In this document: one piece after another, positions 16,992 to 26,249 of the stretch
Numbering within the stretch: the stretch's first letter is position 1
Layout: every line of letters begins with the position of its first letter
From: Paenibacillus kribbensis
GTDB lineage: Bacteria; Bacillota; Bacilli; Paenibacillales; Paenibacillaceae
Direction: 5' to 3'
Length of the DNA: 64,000 nucleotides
NCBI RefSeq assembly: GCF_002240415.1
Contig: NZ_CP020028.1
Location: 4,613,501 to 4,677,500 of the forward strand
Translations under genes and position numbers: made by a program
Notes under the pieces: model-generated
The model's input: only the letters and a program-made list of their open reading frames with translations
The model's database searches: none
Told to the model about the DNA's origin: nothing

Positions 16992-17885
16992 ATGATGAAA
17001 AATGCTGGACGTATTGACGGAAGAACACAACTTATCGGACTACTTGCTACACCTATCGGACACTCTTTGTCTCCGGCTATGCACAACCTTGCGTTTGAAA
17101 AACTGGGGCTGAACAATGTGTATATGGCCTTTGAAGTAGGGAATGAACAGCTGGAAGAAGTGGTACGAGGTCTACGAGCCTTGAATATACGCGGCTATAA
17201 CGTATCGATGCCTAACAAGACAACTATTCTTCAGTACCTTGATGAGTTGGACGATAGCGCCAGATTTACCGGAGCAGTCAATACTGTGGTAAATACCAAT
17301 GGCAAGCTGAAAGGCTACAGTACAGACGGATCTGGTTACGTTCGCAACCTGCGTGAACACGGGATTGATCTGAAAGGCAAAAAAATGACACTCGTCGGCT
17401 CAGGCGGTGCTGCTACTCCGATTGCCATTGAAGCCGCTCGGGCTGGTCTGGCTGAAATTTCAATTTTCGCTCGCGACGACCAGTTCTTTGCCCGCGCAAA
17501 AGAAAATGTCCGCATTATTAATGAAGATATGAAACACGCCCAGGTCAAGGCAAGTATTTATCCACTGGAAGACCAAGAACAATTACGTGAAGAGATTCGT
17601 ACAAGCCACATTTTCGCTAACGGTACAGGTGTCGGCATGAAACCGCTGGAAGGTAAAAGTGTGATTGAAGATGTGTCTATGCTTCGTTCCGACCTGATTG
17701 TGACCGATGTCGTATACAGCCCGGCTAAATCCAGGCTGATAGAGCAAGCCGAATCCGTAGGCGCAACCGCCATTAACGGTTTGGGCATGATGCTATGGCA
17801 GGGAGCACTGGCCTTTGAGCTGTGGACAGGTCAAGAAATGCCGGTCGATTTCATCAAAGAACAGCTTTTTGCCGATCAACTGTAA
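16992..17885 (+). CDS. ydiB: Shikimate/quinate dehydrogenase, YdiB-like
   Basis: A 297-residue member of the AroE/YdiB family, oxidising or reducing the 3-position of shikimate or quinate with NAD(P). The substrate loop SHSLSPAMHN-like segment reads GHSLSPAMHNLAFEK. The catalytic Lys is in GYNVSMPNKTTI and the Asp in YSTDGSGYVRNL. The nucleotide site is LVGSGGAATPIAIEAA, and the C-terminus has GLGMMLWQGALAFELWTG. A bulky insert and NAD-site details fit YdiB better than AroE, but the split is not certain. GGAGG precedes the ATG. Confidence 0.85.
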   Translation: MMKNAGRIDGRTQLIGLLATPIGHSLSPAMHNLAFEKLGLNNVYMAFEVGNEQLEEVVRGLRALNIRGYNVSMPNKTTILQYLDELDDSARFTGAVNTVVNTNGKLKGYSTDGSGYVRNLREHGIDLKGKKMTLVGSGGAATPIAIEAARAGLAEISIFARDDQFFARAKENVRIINEDMKHAQVKASIYPLEDQEQLREEIRTSHIFANGTGVGMKPLEGKSVIEDVSMLRSDLIVTDVVYSPAKSRLIEQAESVGATAINGLGMMLWQGALAFELWTGQEMPVDFIKEQLFADQL

Positions 17886-17951
17886 GGCGCGGGGTTACAG
17901 CAAGCATAGCATTCAAAACTTTCTTTCTATTATATACTCAAATATGTACTC

Positions 17952-18000
17952 AAAAGACGATGCCCGGCAAATGAACACTTCTGCCGGGCATCGTCTTTTT
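17952..18000. terminator. Strong bidirectional terminator
   Basis: AAAAGACGATGCCCGGCA pairs perfectly with TGCCGGGCATCGTCTTTT between the converging ydiB and rtcB genes. Confidence 0.92.
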
Positions 18001-18073
18001 GTTACTTGTACACCACTATTCTGCCTACTCCGTTTCCGTGTCTTTTGTGTTCAGCTTTATATAGATCGTTTCG

Positions 18074-19300
18074 TTAGTCCTTGTATGGGTCGAACTCATT
18101 GGCCCCAGCCATGCATACTCCAATCGGCTTCAGCTCATGCAGAATTTCCACAGTCTCAGAATGAGCGTCCAGTACCTCACGCAGCTTGCGGTAGACGAAC
18201 GGACTTTCATCTGTTCCCGCTCCGCGCAGCTCGACACCATAGTTCCGAACGGCCTCCTTCATCTGCTGGTCTGTAATTTGGCCGCCACTTCGTGTACGGG
18301 TTTTCCAGTTCATTTTACCGGCCGCCTGGGTACGGCTCATAATCCGACCCGCTCCATGAACGGTACTATAATAGGAGTCCCGATTTTCTACCGTATCCTT
18401 CCCCCGTACAATGACCGAAATATCCCCCATGCTTCCCCCAATAAAGCCCATTTGTCCAGGGGCTGAAGGAGTAGCGCCTTTGCGGACAACGATTGTGTCA
18501 CGTCCATTATGCTGTTCCTTCCATGCATAGTTATGATGATTATGCACGACAATGTCCGCTTCGGTCCCCATAATACCAAGCACTTGATCTATAACATAAT
18601 CACGTCCCGCATAAGCATAACGTCCGGCAAGCCGCATCGCACGGTAATACATGTCCCCCAGCTCGCTGTTCATGTCCAGCAGCACTGGCGGCTGATCCAT
18701 ATGCTCGCCCGGCGCTTTACCGAGAAAATCCCGTCCAGCGGCCAGGTTTAAAAATCCGCTCGCCGTTTTATGCCCAAAGCCCCGGCTGCCAAAATGATTT
18801 GCAATCCAGACCTGCCCTGTCGCTTCCTCTATGAATACATCAACAAAATGATTACCGCTTCCTACCGTACCCAGTTGTTCTCTCGCCAGGGACTTGAGTT
18901 TGTCATGCTCCTGTTTCCCAATCGCTGCATATACCGCCCAATCGGGATCATCGAACAGCTCATGATCGACCTGAACCGCATTCACACGACCTACGCCAAA
19001 CGAAACCTGACGTGCAATTTTATCCATGATGGATGAAATGTGGGGCTTAACATCTGCCGCAAACAACTTGGTTCTTACCGCTTTATTTCCGCAGCCAATA
19101 TCATAGCCGACGCCCGAAGGCGAAATTTGTCCGTCATACACCACTACACCGCCGATGGGCTGGCTGTAGCCTTTATGATGATCCGCCATCAGCAGCGCCT
19201 GAATCACATTGCCATTCTCCGCACACGTACGTGCTTGTGATAATGCTCCTGTATCGGGCGCTCCCCATACCCGTACGCCATGGATTTCTTGATAAGCCAT
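18074..19300 (-). CDS. rtcB: RtcB family RNA-splicing ligase
   Basis: A 408-residue RtcB protein, the GTP/Mn-dependent ligase that joins 2',3'-cyclic phosphate and 5'-OH RNA ends. Metal-binding blocks are visible: DHHKGYSQPIGG, GVGYDIGCGNKAVRT (Asp and Cys), GSGNHFVDVF, HNHHNYAWKEQH, and HGAGRIMSRT containing the His that is guanylylated. Length equals E. coli RtcB. No archease or RtcR/RtcA is adjacent; the gene appears monocistronic. AGGAGG precedes the ATG. Its role in this organism (RNA repair after stress) is inferred from the family. Confidence 0.9.
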   Translation of the reverse strand: MAYQEIHGVRVWGAPDTGALSQARTCAENGNVIQALLMADHHKGYSQPIGGVVVYDGQISPSGVGYDIGCGNKAVRTKLFAADVKPHISSIMDKIARQVSFGVGRVNAVQVDHELFDDPDWAVYAAIGKQEHDKLKSLAREQLGTVGSGNHFVDVFIEEATGQVWIANHFGSRGFGHKTASGFLNLAAGRDFLGKAPGEHMDQPPVLLDMNSELGDMYYRAMRLAGRYAYAGRDYVIDQVLGIMGTEADIVVHNHHNYAWKEQHNGRDTIVVRKGATPSAPGQMGFIGGSMGDISVIVRGKDTVENRDSYYSTVHGAGRIMSRTQAAGKMNWKTRTRSGGQITDQQMKEAVRNYGVELRGAGTDESPFVYRKLREVLDAHSETVEILHELKPIGVCMAGANEFDPYKD

Positions 19301-19401
19301 TGTTTTTTTCCTCCTGTAGTGACTTCATTTCGAATGTTGTATCTGCTCATTGCATTATGTACGTTTTGGGAGCTGCCGAACAGGGTGGAAGTATTACAAG
19401 C

Positions 19402-19450
19402 AAAAAAAGGCTACCGTATATTTGCAAAATTGCAAAATCGGCAGCCTTTA
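19402..19450 (-). terminator. Terminator of the Gfo/Idh/MocA gene
   Basis: On the minus strand AAAGGCTGCCG pairs with CGGTAGCCTTT and runs into seven T. Confidence 0.75.
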
Positions 19451-19479
19451 TGCTCGTGTCATACTGATCATTCAACAAA

Positions 19480-20481
19480 CTAATGTGCAGACATATTTTT
19501 CAAATCCGCTTCATAACGAAGGCCGATCTGCTGTCTTGCATCTTCCATCACTTCAGCGACTGCAAGTGAACACTCCAATGAGTTAATGGAACTGTTGTGT
19601 TCTCCAATTTTGATCAGATCCATAAACTCCTGAATTTCATAATACATCGGCTCACGGGTCTGAGCTTTCGTCAAATCCTCTATGGTGCCGTCCCGATAAT
19701 GGATTTTCACCTCATAGGGCTGACTGATTTTGTCGATCACCATCGTTCCATTCTCACCCTGAATTTCAGCAGGCAGATAGGAATCGGTAATTTTGGAATA
19801 CATGACAACTGCATCCATATCAGGATATCGCATCACAATACTGCCCTCGCCATCGACGCCAGAGGACAATAGCACACCCACTGCACGAACCTCATCCGGT
19901 TTGCCGAACAGTGCCACCATAGGATATAAGCAATACACTCCCAAATCCATCAAGGAACCATTGGAAAAAGCCGGATTGAAGGCATTTAATACGTTTCCTT
20001 GCTTAAAGGCATCAAAGCGTGAGGAGTATTGACAGTAGCTTGCAAAATAACGCCGGACCCGGCCTATTTTATACATATGCTCCTTTATGATTTTAAAGTT
20101 GGGCATAAGCGTGGATTTAACGGCTTCCATCAACAGAACATTGTTGTTGCGTGCGGCTTCGATCATGCTCCGCACCTCTGTTGCATTTGAAGCAAACGGC
20201 TTCTCACAGAGCACATGCTTTCCGTGATTCATACACACAATCGCCTGCTCCGCATGCAAGGAATTGGGACTGGCGATATATACGGCATCCACCTGATCGC
20301 TGGCAGCCATTTGAGCCAGGTCTGTAAAAACCTCTGCTTGGCTGTTATATTGAGCAGCAAAAGCTTTGCCTTTATCCTCTGTTCGTGAGTATACCGCGGT
20401 CAGGGAAAATTCGTCCGTCTCCATCGCGGCTTGAATAAACCTCTCCGTTATCCAGTTGGTTCCAATAATGCCAAAGCGCAT
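19480..20481 (-). CDS. Gfo/Idh/MocA family NAD(P)-dependent oxidoreductase
   Basis: A 333-residue sugar-type dehydrogenase. The Rossmann start is MRFGIIGTNWITERFI, followed by AVYSRTEDKGKAFA, VDAVYIASPNSLH and the EKP block HVLCEKPFASN holding the catalytic Lys. The C-terminal alpha/beta domain follows with MDLGVYCLYPM. The substrate is unknown. The start at 20481 is chosen because GGGGAGG lies upstream and the Rossmann fold begins there; the frame is open to 20562. Transcribed alone. Confidence 0.88.
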   Translation of the reverse strand: MRFGIIGTNWITERFIQAAMETDEFSLTAVYSRTEDKGKAFAAQYNSQAEVFTDLAQMAASDQVDAVYIASPNSLHAEQAIVCMNHGKHVLCEKPFASNATEVRSMIEAARNNNVLLMEAVKSTLMPNFKIIKEHMYKIGRVRRYFASYCQYSSRFDAFKQGNVLNAFNPAFSNGSLMDLGVYCLYPMVALFGKPDEVRAVGVLLSSGVDGEGSIVMRYPDMDAVVMYSKITDSYLPAEIQGENGTMVIDKISQPYEVKIHYRDGTIEDLTKAQTREPMYYEIQEFMDLIKIGEHNSSINSLECSLAVAEVMEDARQQIGLRYEADLKNMSAH

Positions 20482-20604
20482 CAAAGTATCCCATCCTCCC
20501 CGTGAGTCATTCTCATTCAAATGTATGTATCTATTCTCGCATTCTAACCAAGGCTTGTCCACTATATCGTAGATATATCTTGTTCTTCACCATCCTTTAT
20601 TCGA

Positions 20605-20659
20605 CAAAAAAAGACTGTAGTCATCAGCTCCAATTATTTCTGATTGTACTACAGTCTTT
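20605..20659 (-). terminator. Terminator of the Rpn gene
   Basis: On the minus strand CAAAGACTGTAGT pairs with ACTACAGTCTTTT and runs into a T7 tract. Confidence 0.85.
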
Positions 20660-20673
20660 GTATGCTTTTAATT

Positions 20674-21498
20674 TTATGCCTTCAATGCGCGGACTTCTGA
20701 TTCAGATAAGCCAGACGCTTTTACAATCACTTCGATTTCAAGGCCCATATTCAGCATGTTCCGTGCAATTTCAAGAGCTTTTTGGCGCTCTCCTTCTTCC
20801 CTTGCGCCTTCAATCATAGAAGCCTCATCATGCAGGTACTTTTGTCGGGCTTCATACTGTAAACGTGCCTCTTTATCCTGACTTAGAAACTCCAGCGTAG
20901 TCATCGCCTTTTTCAAACCAGGTTCATTCATAGCTAGCACCTCCCATTGAGATGGATTAATTCCCTTTAAAAATAAAAGCCAGTTGACCAAACCGCCTCT
21001 GCCAGCCGGGACAACTTGCTCATCCAGCTTGGGCAACTCTAGAAAATGCAACTCCATATCATCACTAAACGGGATGCCCGTACGGTCCTCCGTCAAATGA
21101 AACACATTATGATATCGGCCATTCGGCAGGAAAGAGTAATTCAAAATGTTGATTGTCACACACTTTCTTAGCAGCTTGTAAGATTGGCCTTCGTATAATT
21201 GTCCTGCGTACTGCTTACTCCAATAGAATAAGGTTCGCTTATCCATGTCATATTTATTAAAAAGCTGCATCTCCACATTAATAAGCTGACCTTCCAACGT
21301 TCTGGCCCGAATATCTAAAATAGACTGCTTATCACGCGGTGCGTCTTTATCCGTATACGGATTCAAAAGTATAATTTCTGTTAATGGAGGTTTCCCCGCT
21401 TCCTCAAAAGTACGATTCAGGAAAGTTAAAAGCACATCACGATTTTCCTCACTTCCAAAAATACGCTTAAACAAAAAGTCATTCCGGGGATCCAGCAT
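20674..21498 (-). CDS. Rpn/PD-(D/E)XK nuclease family putative transposase
   Basis: A 274-residue protein of the Rpn (YhgA-like, recombination-promoting nuclease) family. It begins MLDPRNDFLFKRIFGSEENR; the PD-(D/E)XK core is SILDIRART then GQLINVEMQL with the Gln, and KRTLFYWSKQYAGQL follows. The C-terminus is a helical tail rich in Glu and Ala (KALEIARNMLNMGLEIEVIV), usual for the family. The start at 21498 is preferred because homologues start MLDPRND; the frame is open to an ATG at 21522 and neither has a strong ribosome site. Rpn proteins are DNA endonucleases spread by transfer; no inverted repeats flank it. Confidence 0.8.
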   Translation of the reverse strand: MLDPRNDFLFKRIFGSEENRDVLLTFLNRTFEEAGKPPLTEIILLNPYTDKDAPRDKQSILDIRARTLEGQLINVEMQLFNKYDMDKRTLFYWSKQYAGQLYEGQSYKLLRKCVTINILNYSFLPNGRYHNVFHLTEDRTGIPFSDDMELHFLELPKLDEQVVPAGRGGLVNWLLFLKGINPSQWEVLAMNEPGLKKAMTTLEFLSQDKEARLQYEARQKYLHDEASMIEGAREEGERQKALEIARNMLNMGLEIEVIVKASGLSESEVRALKA

Positions 21499-21694
21499 TT
21501 CTACCAATAGAATCAGCTCCATCTGCTCATATTATACCACGACTCTTAATAAGAAAACACAAATCAGAACGTATGTTCTTATTTATGTCCATTAAAATAT
21601 ACCATCTTCATAAGCGTTAAACTATATTCCTGATGAATCATTTTTAGTGAGCTTATCTGCATATATGTGCATATTTTTTTAGAGTATATAACGC

Positions 21695-21718
21695 AAAAAA
21701 ACCGTCCTCTTGGACGGT
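21695..21718 (-). terminator. Terminator of the dgk-dck operon
   Basis: ACCGTCC-AAGA-GGACGGT followed by seven T on the minus strand, just past the dck stop. Confidence 0.88.
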
Positions 21719-21727
21719 AAGTAAAAC

Positions 21728-22369
21728 TTATTTTTTGGAAATCACTTTGCCTACTTCTGTCAAAATGGCATCCATAGAAGCCGGATCATGTACATCATAT
21801 TCATCAATGTTTAGACGCAGAACAGGGCATGCATCGAACTCGTTGATCCACTTGGAATATCTGCGATGCATTTGCTCCCAATAGGCCCTTTCGGTCTGGA
21901 TTTCCATCTCGCGACCGCGTTCCTTGATCCGGTTCAGTATGGATGGCAGGCTGCCTTCCAGGTAGATCAGCACATCGGGATGCGGGAAAAATGGCGTCAT
22001 CACCATCGCCTCAAACAGGCTCGTGTACGTTTCATAATCCGTAGGGTTCATCGTTCCCTGATCGGCATGCATTTTCGCAAAAATACCTGTGTCCTCATAA
22101 ATGGAACGATCCTGCACAAAGCCTCCACCGGACAAGAAAATATTTTTTTGCTCCTTGAAGCGCTCAGCGAGAAAATAAATTTGCAGATGAAAGCTCCATC
22201 TTTCAAAATCATGATAAAACTTTTCCAGATACGGATTATGATCAACCTGCTCCAAAGAGGTTTTAAAGCCAAGGCGTTCAGCCAAAGCTGCCGTTAGCGT
22301 GGATTTCCCTACACCTACCGTGCCCGCTACCGTAATCAGGGCATTCGCGGGAATGTTGTAATTATTCAT
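21728..22369 (-). CDS. dck: Deoxyadenosine/deoxycytidine kinase
   Basis: A 213-residue deoxynucleoside kinase that salvages deoxyadenosine and deoxycytidine. The P-loop is VAGTVGVGKSTL, the substrate motif is QDRSIYEDTGIFAK, and the lid has RIKERGREMEI. It differs from its neighbour by the GVGKST P-loop and the FVQDRS block, matching B. subtilis Dck. Its ATG overlaps the dgk stop by four bases, so translation is coupled. Confidence 0.88.
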   Translation of the reverse strand: MNNYNIPANALITVAGTVGVGKSTLTAALAERLGFKTSLEQVDHNPYLEKFYHDFERWSFHLQIYFLAERFKEQKNIFLSGGGFVQDRSIYEDTGIFAKMHADQGTMNPTDYETYTSLFEAMVMTPFFPHPDVLIYLEGSLPSILNRIKERGREMEIQTERAYWEQMHRRYSKWINEFDACPVLRLNIDEYDVHDPASMDAILTEVGKVISKK

Positions 22370-22989
22370 TGAATAAGCTCCTTTACATCGGAAACAATTT
22401 GTTCGAACTGTGCTTGGTTTTCTACAAAATCAATCTCATTCCCATCTATGGTCAATATACGGGGCGCAGGGGATTGCTCAGCAAGAAACTGAATGCCTTT
22501 ATCATAATCCTTAATTAACTGCTCCAGATAGGCGGGGTCCATCTCCTGTTCAAATGAACGTGCCCGCTTACGAATTCTGCCCAGCAAAGTATCCAAATCG
22601 GCTCTAATATAAATGATAATGTCCGGCTTAGGCATGTCATCTGTCAGCAGGTGATAAATTTTACGATATTTTTCAAGCTTTATACCCTTAAGTGTGCGTT
22701 CGGCAAAAATCAGATTTTTGTAGATATGATAGTCAGAAATAACAGGCTGAGCTTTCTCGAGATATTGCAGGCCGGTGTCCTCCAGCTGCTTGTATCGGTT
22801 GCAGAGAAAGAACATTTCCAGTTGAAAGCTCCATTCATCTATATTTTGATAAAATTTATCGAGAAACGGGTTCTCCTCAACAATTTCTTTAATGATCGGC
22901 ATATGCAGCTCGGTTGAAAGCATCGAAGCCAACGTTGTTTTACCTGCTCCGATAGGCCCTTCAACAGCGATAAAAGGGGCATGTTTCAT
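22366..22989 (-). CDS. dgk: Deoxyguanosine kinase
   Basis: A 207-residue deoxynucleoside kinase. The P-loop is VEGPIGAGKTTLAS, the substrate block is ISDYHIYKNLIFAE and the lid is RIRKRARSFEQEMD. It matches the B. subtilis Dgk side of the paired kinases, which salvage purine deoxynucleosides for dNTP supply. The ATG at 22989 has AAGGAGG 11 bases upstream; the frame is open to 23022 without a site. First gene of the dgk-dck pair. Confidence 0.88.
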   Translation of the reverse strand: MKHAPFIAVEGPIGAGKTTLASMLSTELHMPIIKEIVEENPFLDKFYQNIDEWSFQLEMFFLCNRYKQLEDTGLQYLEKAQPVISDYHIYKNLIFAERTLKGIKLEKYRKIYHLLTDDMPKPDIIIYIRADLDTLLGRIRKRARSFEQEMDPAYLEQLIKDYDKGIQFLAEQSPAPRILTIDGNEIDFVENQAQFEQIVSDVKELIQ

Positions 22990-23091
22990 GCGGTTTTCGT
23001 TCCTCCTTGTACTCCAGTCCATCCTGTGGACAACTATCCTATTGTATCACAAGGAAGTATGTTAAAGGCATATCAAATCTATGGATAAAAC

Positions 23092-23136
23092 AAAAAAACA
23101 GAGCTGCCATATCCTGCTTCATAGCCATCTCTGTTT
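23092..23136 (-). terminator. Terminator of the des-desK-desR operon
   Basis: On the minus strand AACAGAG and CTCTGTT pair around a stem-loop and run into a T7 tract, 25 bases past desR. Confidence 0.78.
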
Positions 23137-23161
23137 CTGCTCAAATATTTCTGCCAGTCAC

Positions 23162-23761
23162 TCATTTAAACCAGCCTTTTTCATTAAAACGTGTAATCGC
23201 CTCAATCCGGTTTTTGACACCCAGCTTGTCGAGAATGACTGAGATGTAATTGCGCACCGTCCCTGTCGTTAAATACAGTTCACCAGCAATCTCCTTCGTG
23301 TTCTTCCCATCAGCAATGAGTGCCAATACGGTCTTCTCACGCTCAGTTAACGGATTGACTTCGGCATAGGCATCATCGACCAGTTCCGGGGCATAAATGC
23401 GACGACCCGCTATAATACTGCGAATGGAGGAAGCCAGTTCTTCACTGGGACTATCCTTGAGCAAATAGCCGTGCGTACCTGCCTTGATGGCCCGTTCAAA
23501 ATACCCGGGGCGAGCAAATGTGGTCAAAATCATCACTTTACAGTTCAATCCCTTGAGTTCTTCAGCCGCATCCAATCCACTCTTTATCGGCATTTCGATA
23601 TCCATGATGCATATGTCCGGCTGGTGCAGCTTGACCAGCTCTACAGCTTCTTCCCCGTTGCTCGCTTTTCCGACTACTTTCATATCCTCTTCCAAGTCCA
23701 GCAGCGAAGCAAGAGCACCGAGCAGCATACGCTGGTCTTCCGCAATGACAATTCGAATCAC
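23162..23761 (-). CDS. desR: Response regulator DesR-like
   Basis: A 199-residue NarL-type response regulator. The receiver has acidic residues in IVIAEDQRM, the phosphate-accepting Asp in CIMDIEMPIKSG (about residue 54) and KAGTHGYLLKD. The LuxR-type HTH is at about 140-190 (LTEREKTVLALIADG, TGTVRNYISVIL). It overlaps desK by four bases, and des lies upstream; this is the cold/fluidity-sensing module of B. subtilis, in which phosphorylated DesR activates des. Confidence 0.87.
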   Translation of the reverse strand: MIRIVIAEDQRMLLGALASLLDLEEDMKVVGKASNGEEAVELVKLHQPDICIMDIEMPIKSGLDAAEELKGLNCKVMILTTFARPGYFERAIKAGTHGYLLKDSPSEELASSIRSIIAGRRIYAPELVDDAYAEVNPLTEREKTVLALIADGKNTKEIAGELYLTTGTVRNYISVILDKLGVKNRIEAITRFNEKGWFK

Positions 23762-24891
23762 GACCCCACCTCCTCGTTCGGCTTTTCAGTGATATTGGGC
23801 ACTTTAATGACCAGGGTCGTTCCCTCATCTGAATGCAGCTCCATACATCCATTCACAAATTCGAGTCTTTCCTTTATTCCTTGCAGGCCATGTCCCCGAA
23901 AAACTGCATTTTCTCCCATAACGCCTGTCCCATTATCCTGAATCCGAAGGGTCAATTCCTTGCGAGACGGCTCAATGATGATGGAGCAAGCGGTGGCTCC
24001 ACTGTGCTTAACCACATTGGTCACCGCCTCCTTCATACACATACTAAGCACATTTTCGTTCATTAATGATGTATGCTTCAGCTTCGGGTCGCCCTCCAGG
24101 GTCAATTCAATATGAGCAGCCTTTAAAATCTGTCGGATACGCAGCAGTTCATCCTCTAATCGCATGCCCCGCATTTGAGTCACCATTTCCCGCACTTCTT
24201 TTAACGCACTTCTCGCCGTAAGTCGAACATCGTTAATTTCATTCCGAGCCCGCTCCGGGTACTGATCCATCAGTTTGCCCGCCAGGTCGCTTTTCAGTCC
24301 GATGAGTGACAGCTTCTGACCCAAGGTATCGTGCAGATCACGTGCAATTCTATGCCGCTCCTCCAGCTTAATCAATTCCGATATTTTCTTATTGGCATCC
24401 TCCAATTGTACTTGAAGGCGATCACTTTTGTTACGATTAAAATTCGTGATTGGAAGAAGAATCACACCAATCAAGTTGAGCAAAATAAAAGGAATCTGCT
24501 TGATAAAAACAGGATTTTCAGAAACAAAACCATAATTGATCAGTCCAATCGTAACAACCATCAGAACAATATACAGTGTCGTGAATGCGGATTTACTTTT
24601 AATATTACCCATCAGATAAGCGATAAATATGGAAAAATACATATAGCTGAACAGCAGCGTCATAGTAATCGATATGACAATCTGTACACTGGTCCAGAAG
24701 TATACCAGCCAGCCCTGCGAAACAAAAGCCAGCACATAACAAGCAAAAAACACTAAAATAATGGCGGTGCCCAGAATAATATGACTAGTAGAGGAGGAAC
24801 TGAAATAATAAAAGGGCAGGATGTAAAAGACAACCCACACATAAGGGCTAAGTCCCGTATTTTTTTGGAAAATCTGATACCATTTTTGCAT
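23758..24891 (-). CDS. desK: Membrane sensor histidine kinase DesK-like
   Basis: A 377-residue HPK7-type kinase. Four to five N-terminal helices (about residues 15-150) make the membrane sensor; a coiled-coil linker follows (QLEDANKKISELIKLEERH). The phosphorylated His is in RHRIARDLHDTLGQ. The ATPase domain has MKEAVTNVVKHS (N box) and DNGTGV with RGHGLQGIKERL (G boxes). It senses lipid thickness in B. subtilis and controls DesR. The ATG at 24891 or 24915 is possible. It lies between des and desR in one operon. Confidence 0.87.
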   Translation of the reverse strand: MQKWYQIFQKNTGLSPYVWVVFYILPFYYFSSSSTSHIILGTAIILVFFACYVLAFVSQGWLVYFWTSVQIVISITMTLLFSYMYFSIFIAYLMGNIKSKSAFTTLYIVLMVVTIGLINYGFVSENPVFIKQIPFILLNLIGVILLPITNFNRNKSDRLQVQLEDANKKISELIKLEERHRIARDLHDTLGQKLSLIGLKSDLAGKLMDQYPERARNEINDVRLTARSALKEVREMVTQMRGMRLEDELLRIRQILKAAHIELTLEGDPKLKHTSLMNENVLSMCMKEAVTNVVKHSGATACSIIIEPSRKELTLRIQDNGTGVMGENAVFRGHGLQGIKERLEFVNGCMELHSDEGTTLVIKVPNITEKPNEEVGS

Positions 24892-24973
24892 CCTGCCTAC
24901 CCTTCTCTCCTTCACATTCCTTTTGTCCCTTATCTTATCATATCGAAATGCGTACCAATCATTTTCTTTTTGT

Positions 24974-26029
24974 TCATTTTCTTTCCGTGCTCACTACAGG
25001 TGCAGGAATGGGTTTCGAAACAGCAACACGTTTGCCCAGCAGCGGCTTCACTTGTTTAAAGGTCAAGAAGGTTTTCGTGCTTTCATCCCAAAGCCGGAAC
25101 TTCAGAGATTGCAGACTGCTGCTCATGGTAATGGTGGTCGCTTTTTGCAGTAGTGGTGTCGCTTCATGGGCTTTCTCCAAATTATAATTTGGCACTTTGG
25201 GACTCAAGTGATGGACGTGATGAAAGCCGATATTCCCCGTAATCCATTGCAATACTTTAGGTAGCTTGTAATAAGAGCTGCCTTCTACGGCTGCATTGAT
25301 ATAGCTCCACTCTTCATCATGCTCAAAATACGAATCCTCAAACTGATGCTGCACATAAAACAGCCAGATTCCCAGCATGCCTGAACCAAAAAAGATTGGC
25401 ACCTGTATCAGCAGAAACGACTGCCAGCCAATAGCCCAGCACAACAATGCATACAAGGCGACGATAGATATATTTGTGATATAAGTGTTTATTTTTTCCT
25501 TACGCTTTGCTGTTTTGACGTTAAACCGATAGGAAAGCAAAAAAGTATAAATCGGACCCAATCCGAACATAACCCAAGGATTTCGGTATATGCGATAAGC
25601 CAGCCGTGTCCATGCAGAAGCCTGGGCGTACTCTTCCACTGTAAGTACCCACATATCCCCTGTACCTCTTTTATCGAGATTACTGCTGGTTGCATGGTGG
25701 ACCGCGTGACTATTTTTCCATTGATGATACGGACAGAGCGTAATAACACCTGTAATCGTTCCCACAATGTCGTTCAGCCTGCGGCTTTTGAAGAAGGATT
25801 GATGACCACAATCATGAAAAATGATAAATGTCCTTACCACAAACCCTGAAGCAATAACAGTAATCGGAAGCGTCACCCAATAGGATACCGACAGACTGAG
25901 ATAAGCCGCATACCATAGCAGGATCAGCGGACCCAAGGTGTTAATGAGCTGCAGAACACTGGATTTCGTATTTATTTTTTCGTAAGGAGCCATATTTTTT
26001 TTCAATTGGGCTAATGAAGGCTGTGCCAT
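24974..26029 (-). CDS. des: Acyl-lipid (delta-5 type) fatty acid desaturase
   Basis: A 351-residue membrane desaturase. The three histidine boxes that hold the di-iron centre are HDCGHQSFF, HAVHH and HHVHH, with hydrophobic pairs between them. It introduces double bonds into membrane lipids to restore fluidity in the cold. The start at 26029 has AAAGGAGG 12 bases upstream. First gene of des-desK-desR, so the kinase and regulator are cotranscribed with their target, unlike a separate regulator operon. Confidence 0.9.
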   Translation of the reverse strand: MAQPSLAQLKKNMAPYEKINTKSSVLQLINTLGPLILLWYAAYLSLSVSYWVTLPITVIASGFVVRTFIIFHDCGHQSFFKSRRLNDIVGTITGVITLCPYHQWKNSHAVHHATSSNLDKRGTGDMWVLTVEEYAQASAWTRLAYRIYRNPWVMFGLGPIYTFLLSYRFNVKTAKRKEKINTYITNISIVALYALLCWAIGWQSFLLIQVPIFFGSGMLGIWLFYVQHQFEDSYFEHDEEWSYINAAVEGSSYYKLPKVLQWITGNIGFHHVHHLSPKVPNYNLEKAHEATPLLQKATTITMSSSLQSLKFRLWDESTKTFLTFKQVKPLLGKRVAVSKPIPAPVVSTERK

Positions 26030-26156
26030 ACTTAATGTTGATCCTCCTTTAAAAATGACGTCTGTACCTTGATCTTCGTCAGACGCACATGTAGATCTAA
26101 CCTCAGTATAAGGAGCTGCCTCTGGCCGCTGTAGTCATAAACGTCAGTTCAGGAGT

Positions 26157-26170
26157 ATGACATTTGTCAT
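26157..26170. promoter_or_regulatory. Dyad in the des/folD divergent region, possible DesR box
   Basis: ATGACA-TT-TGTCAT is a perfect 14-base dyad 128 bases before des. A further GTCAT (26134) and GTCAG (26142) lie upstream, suggesting a repeated operator. Assignment to DesR is from position only. Confidence 0.4.
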
Positions 26171-26249
26171 ATCATTAAATCATTTAGCCATTTACCAATG
26201 GTTCACGGGTTTATTTTCGGGAGATTATTTGCTAAAATATAAAGCAAAT

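Noticed and set aside
1445..19300. RlaP and RtcB as one RNA-repair system
   Set aside because: They are about 16 kb apart with separate transcription and many unrelated genes between, so a shared system is not supported.
20674..21522. Rpn gene as part of an insertion sequence
   Set aside because: No inverted or direct repeats flank it; it has its own terminator and looks like a resident single gene.
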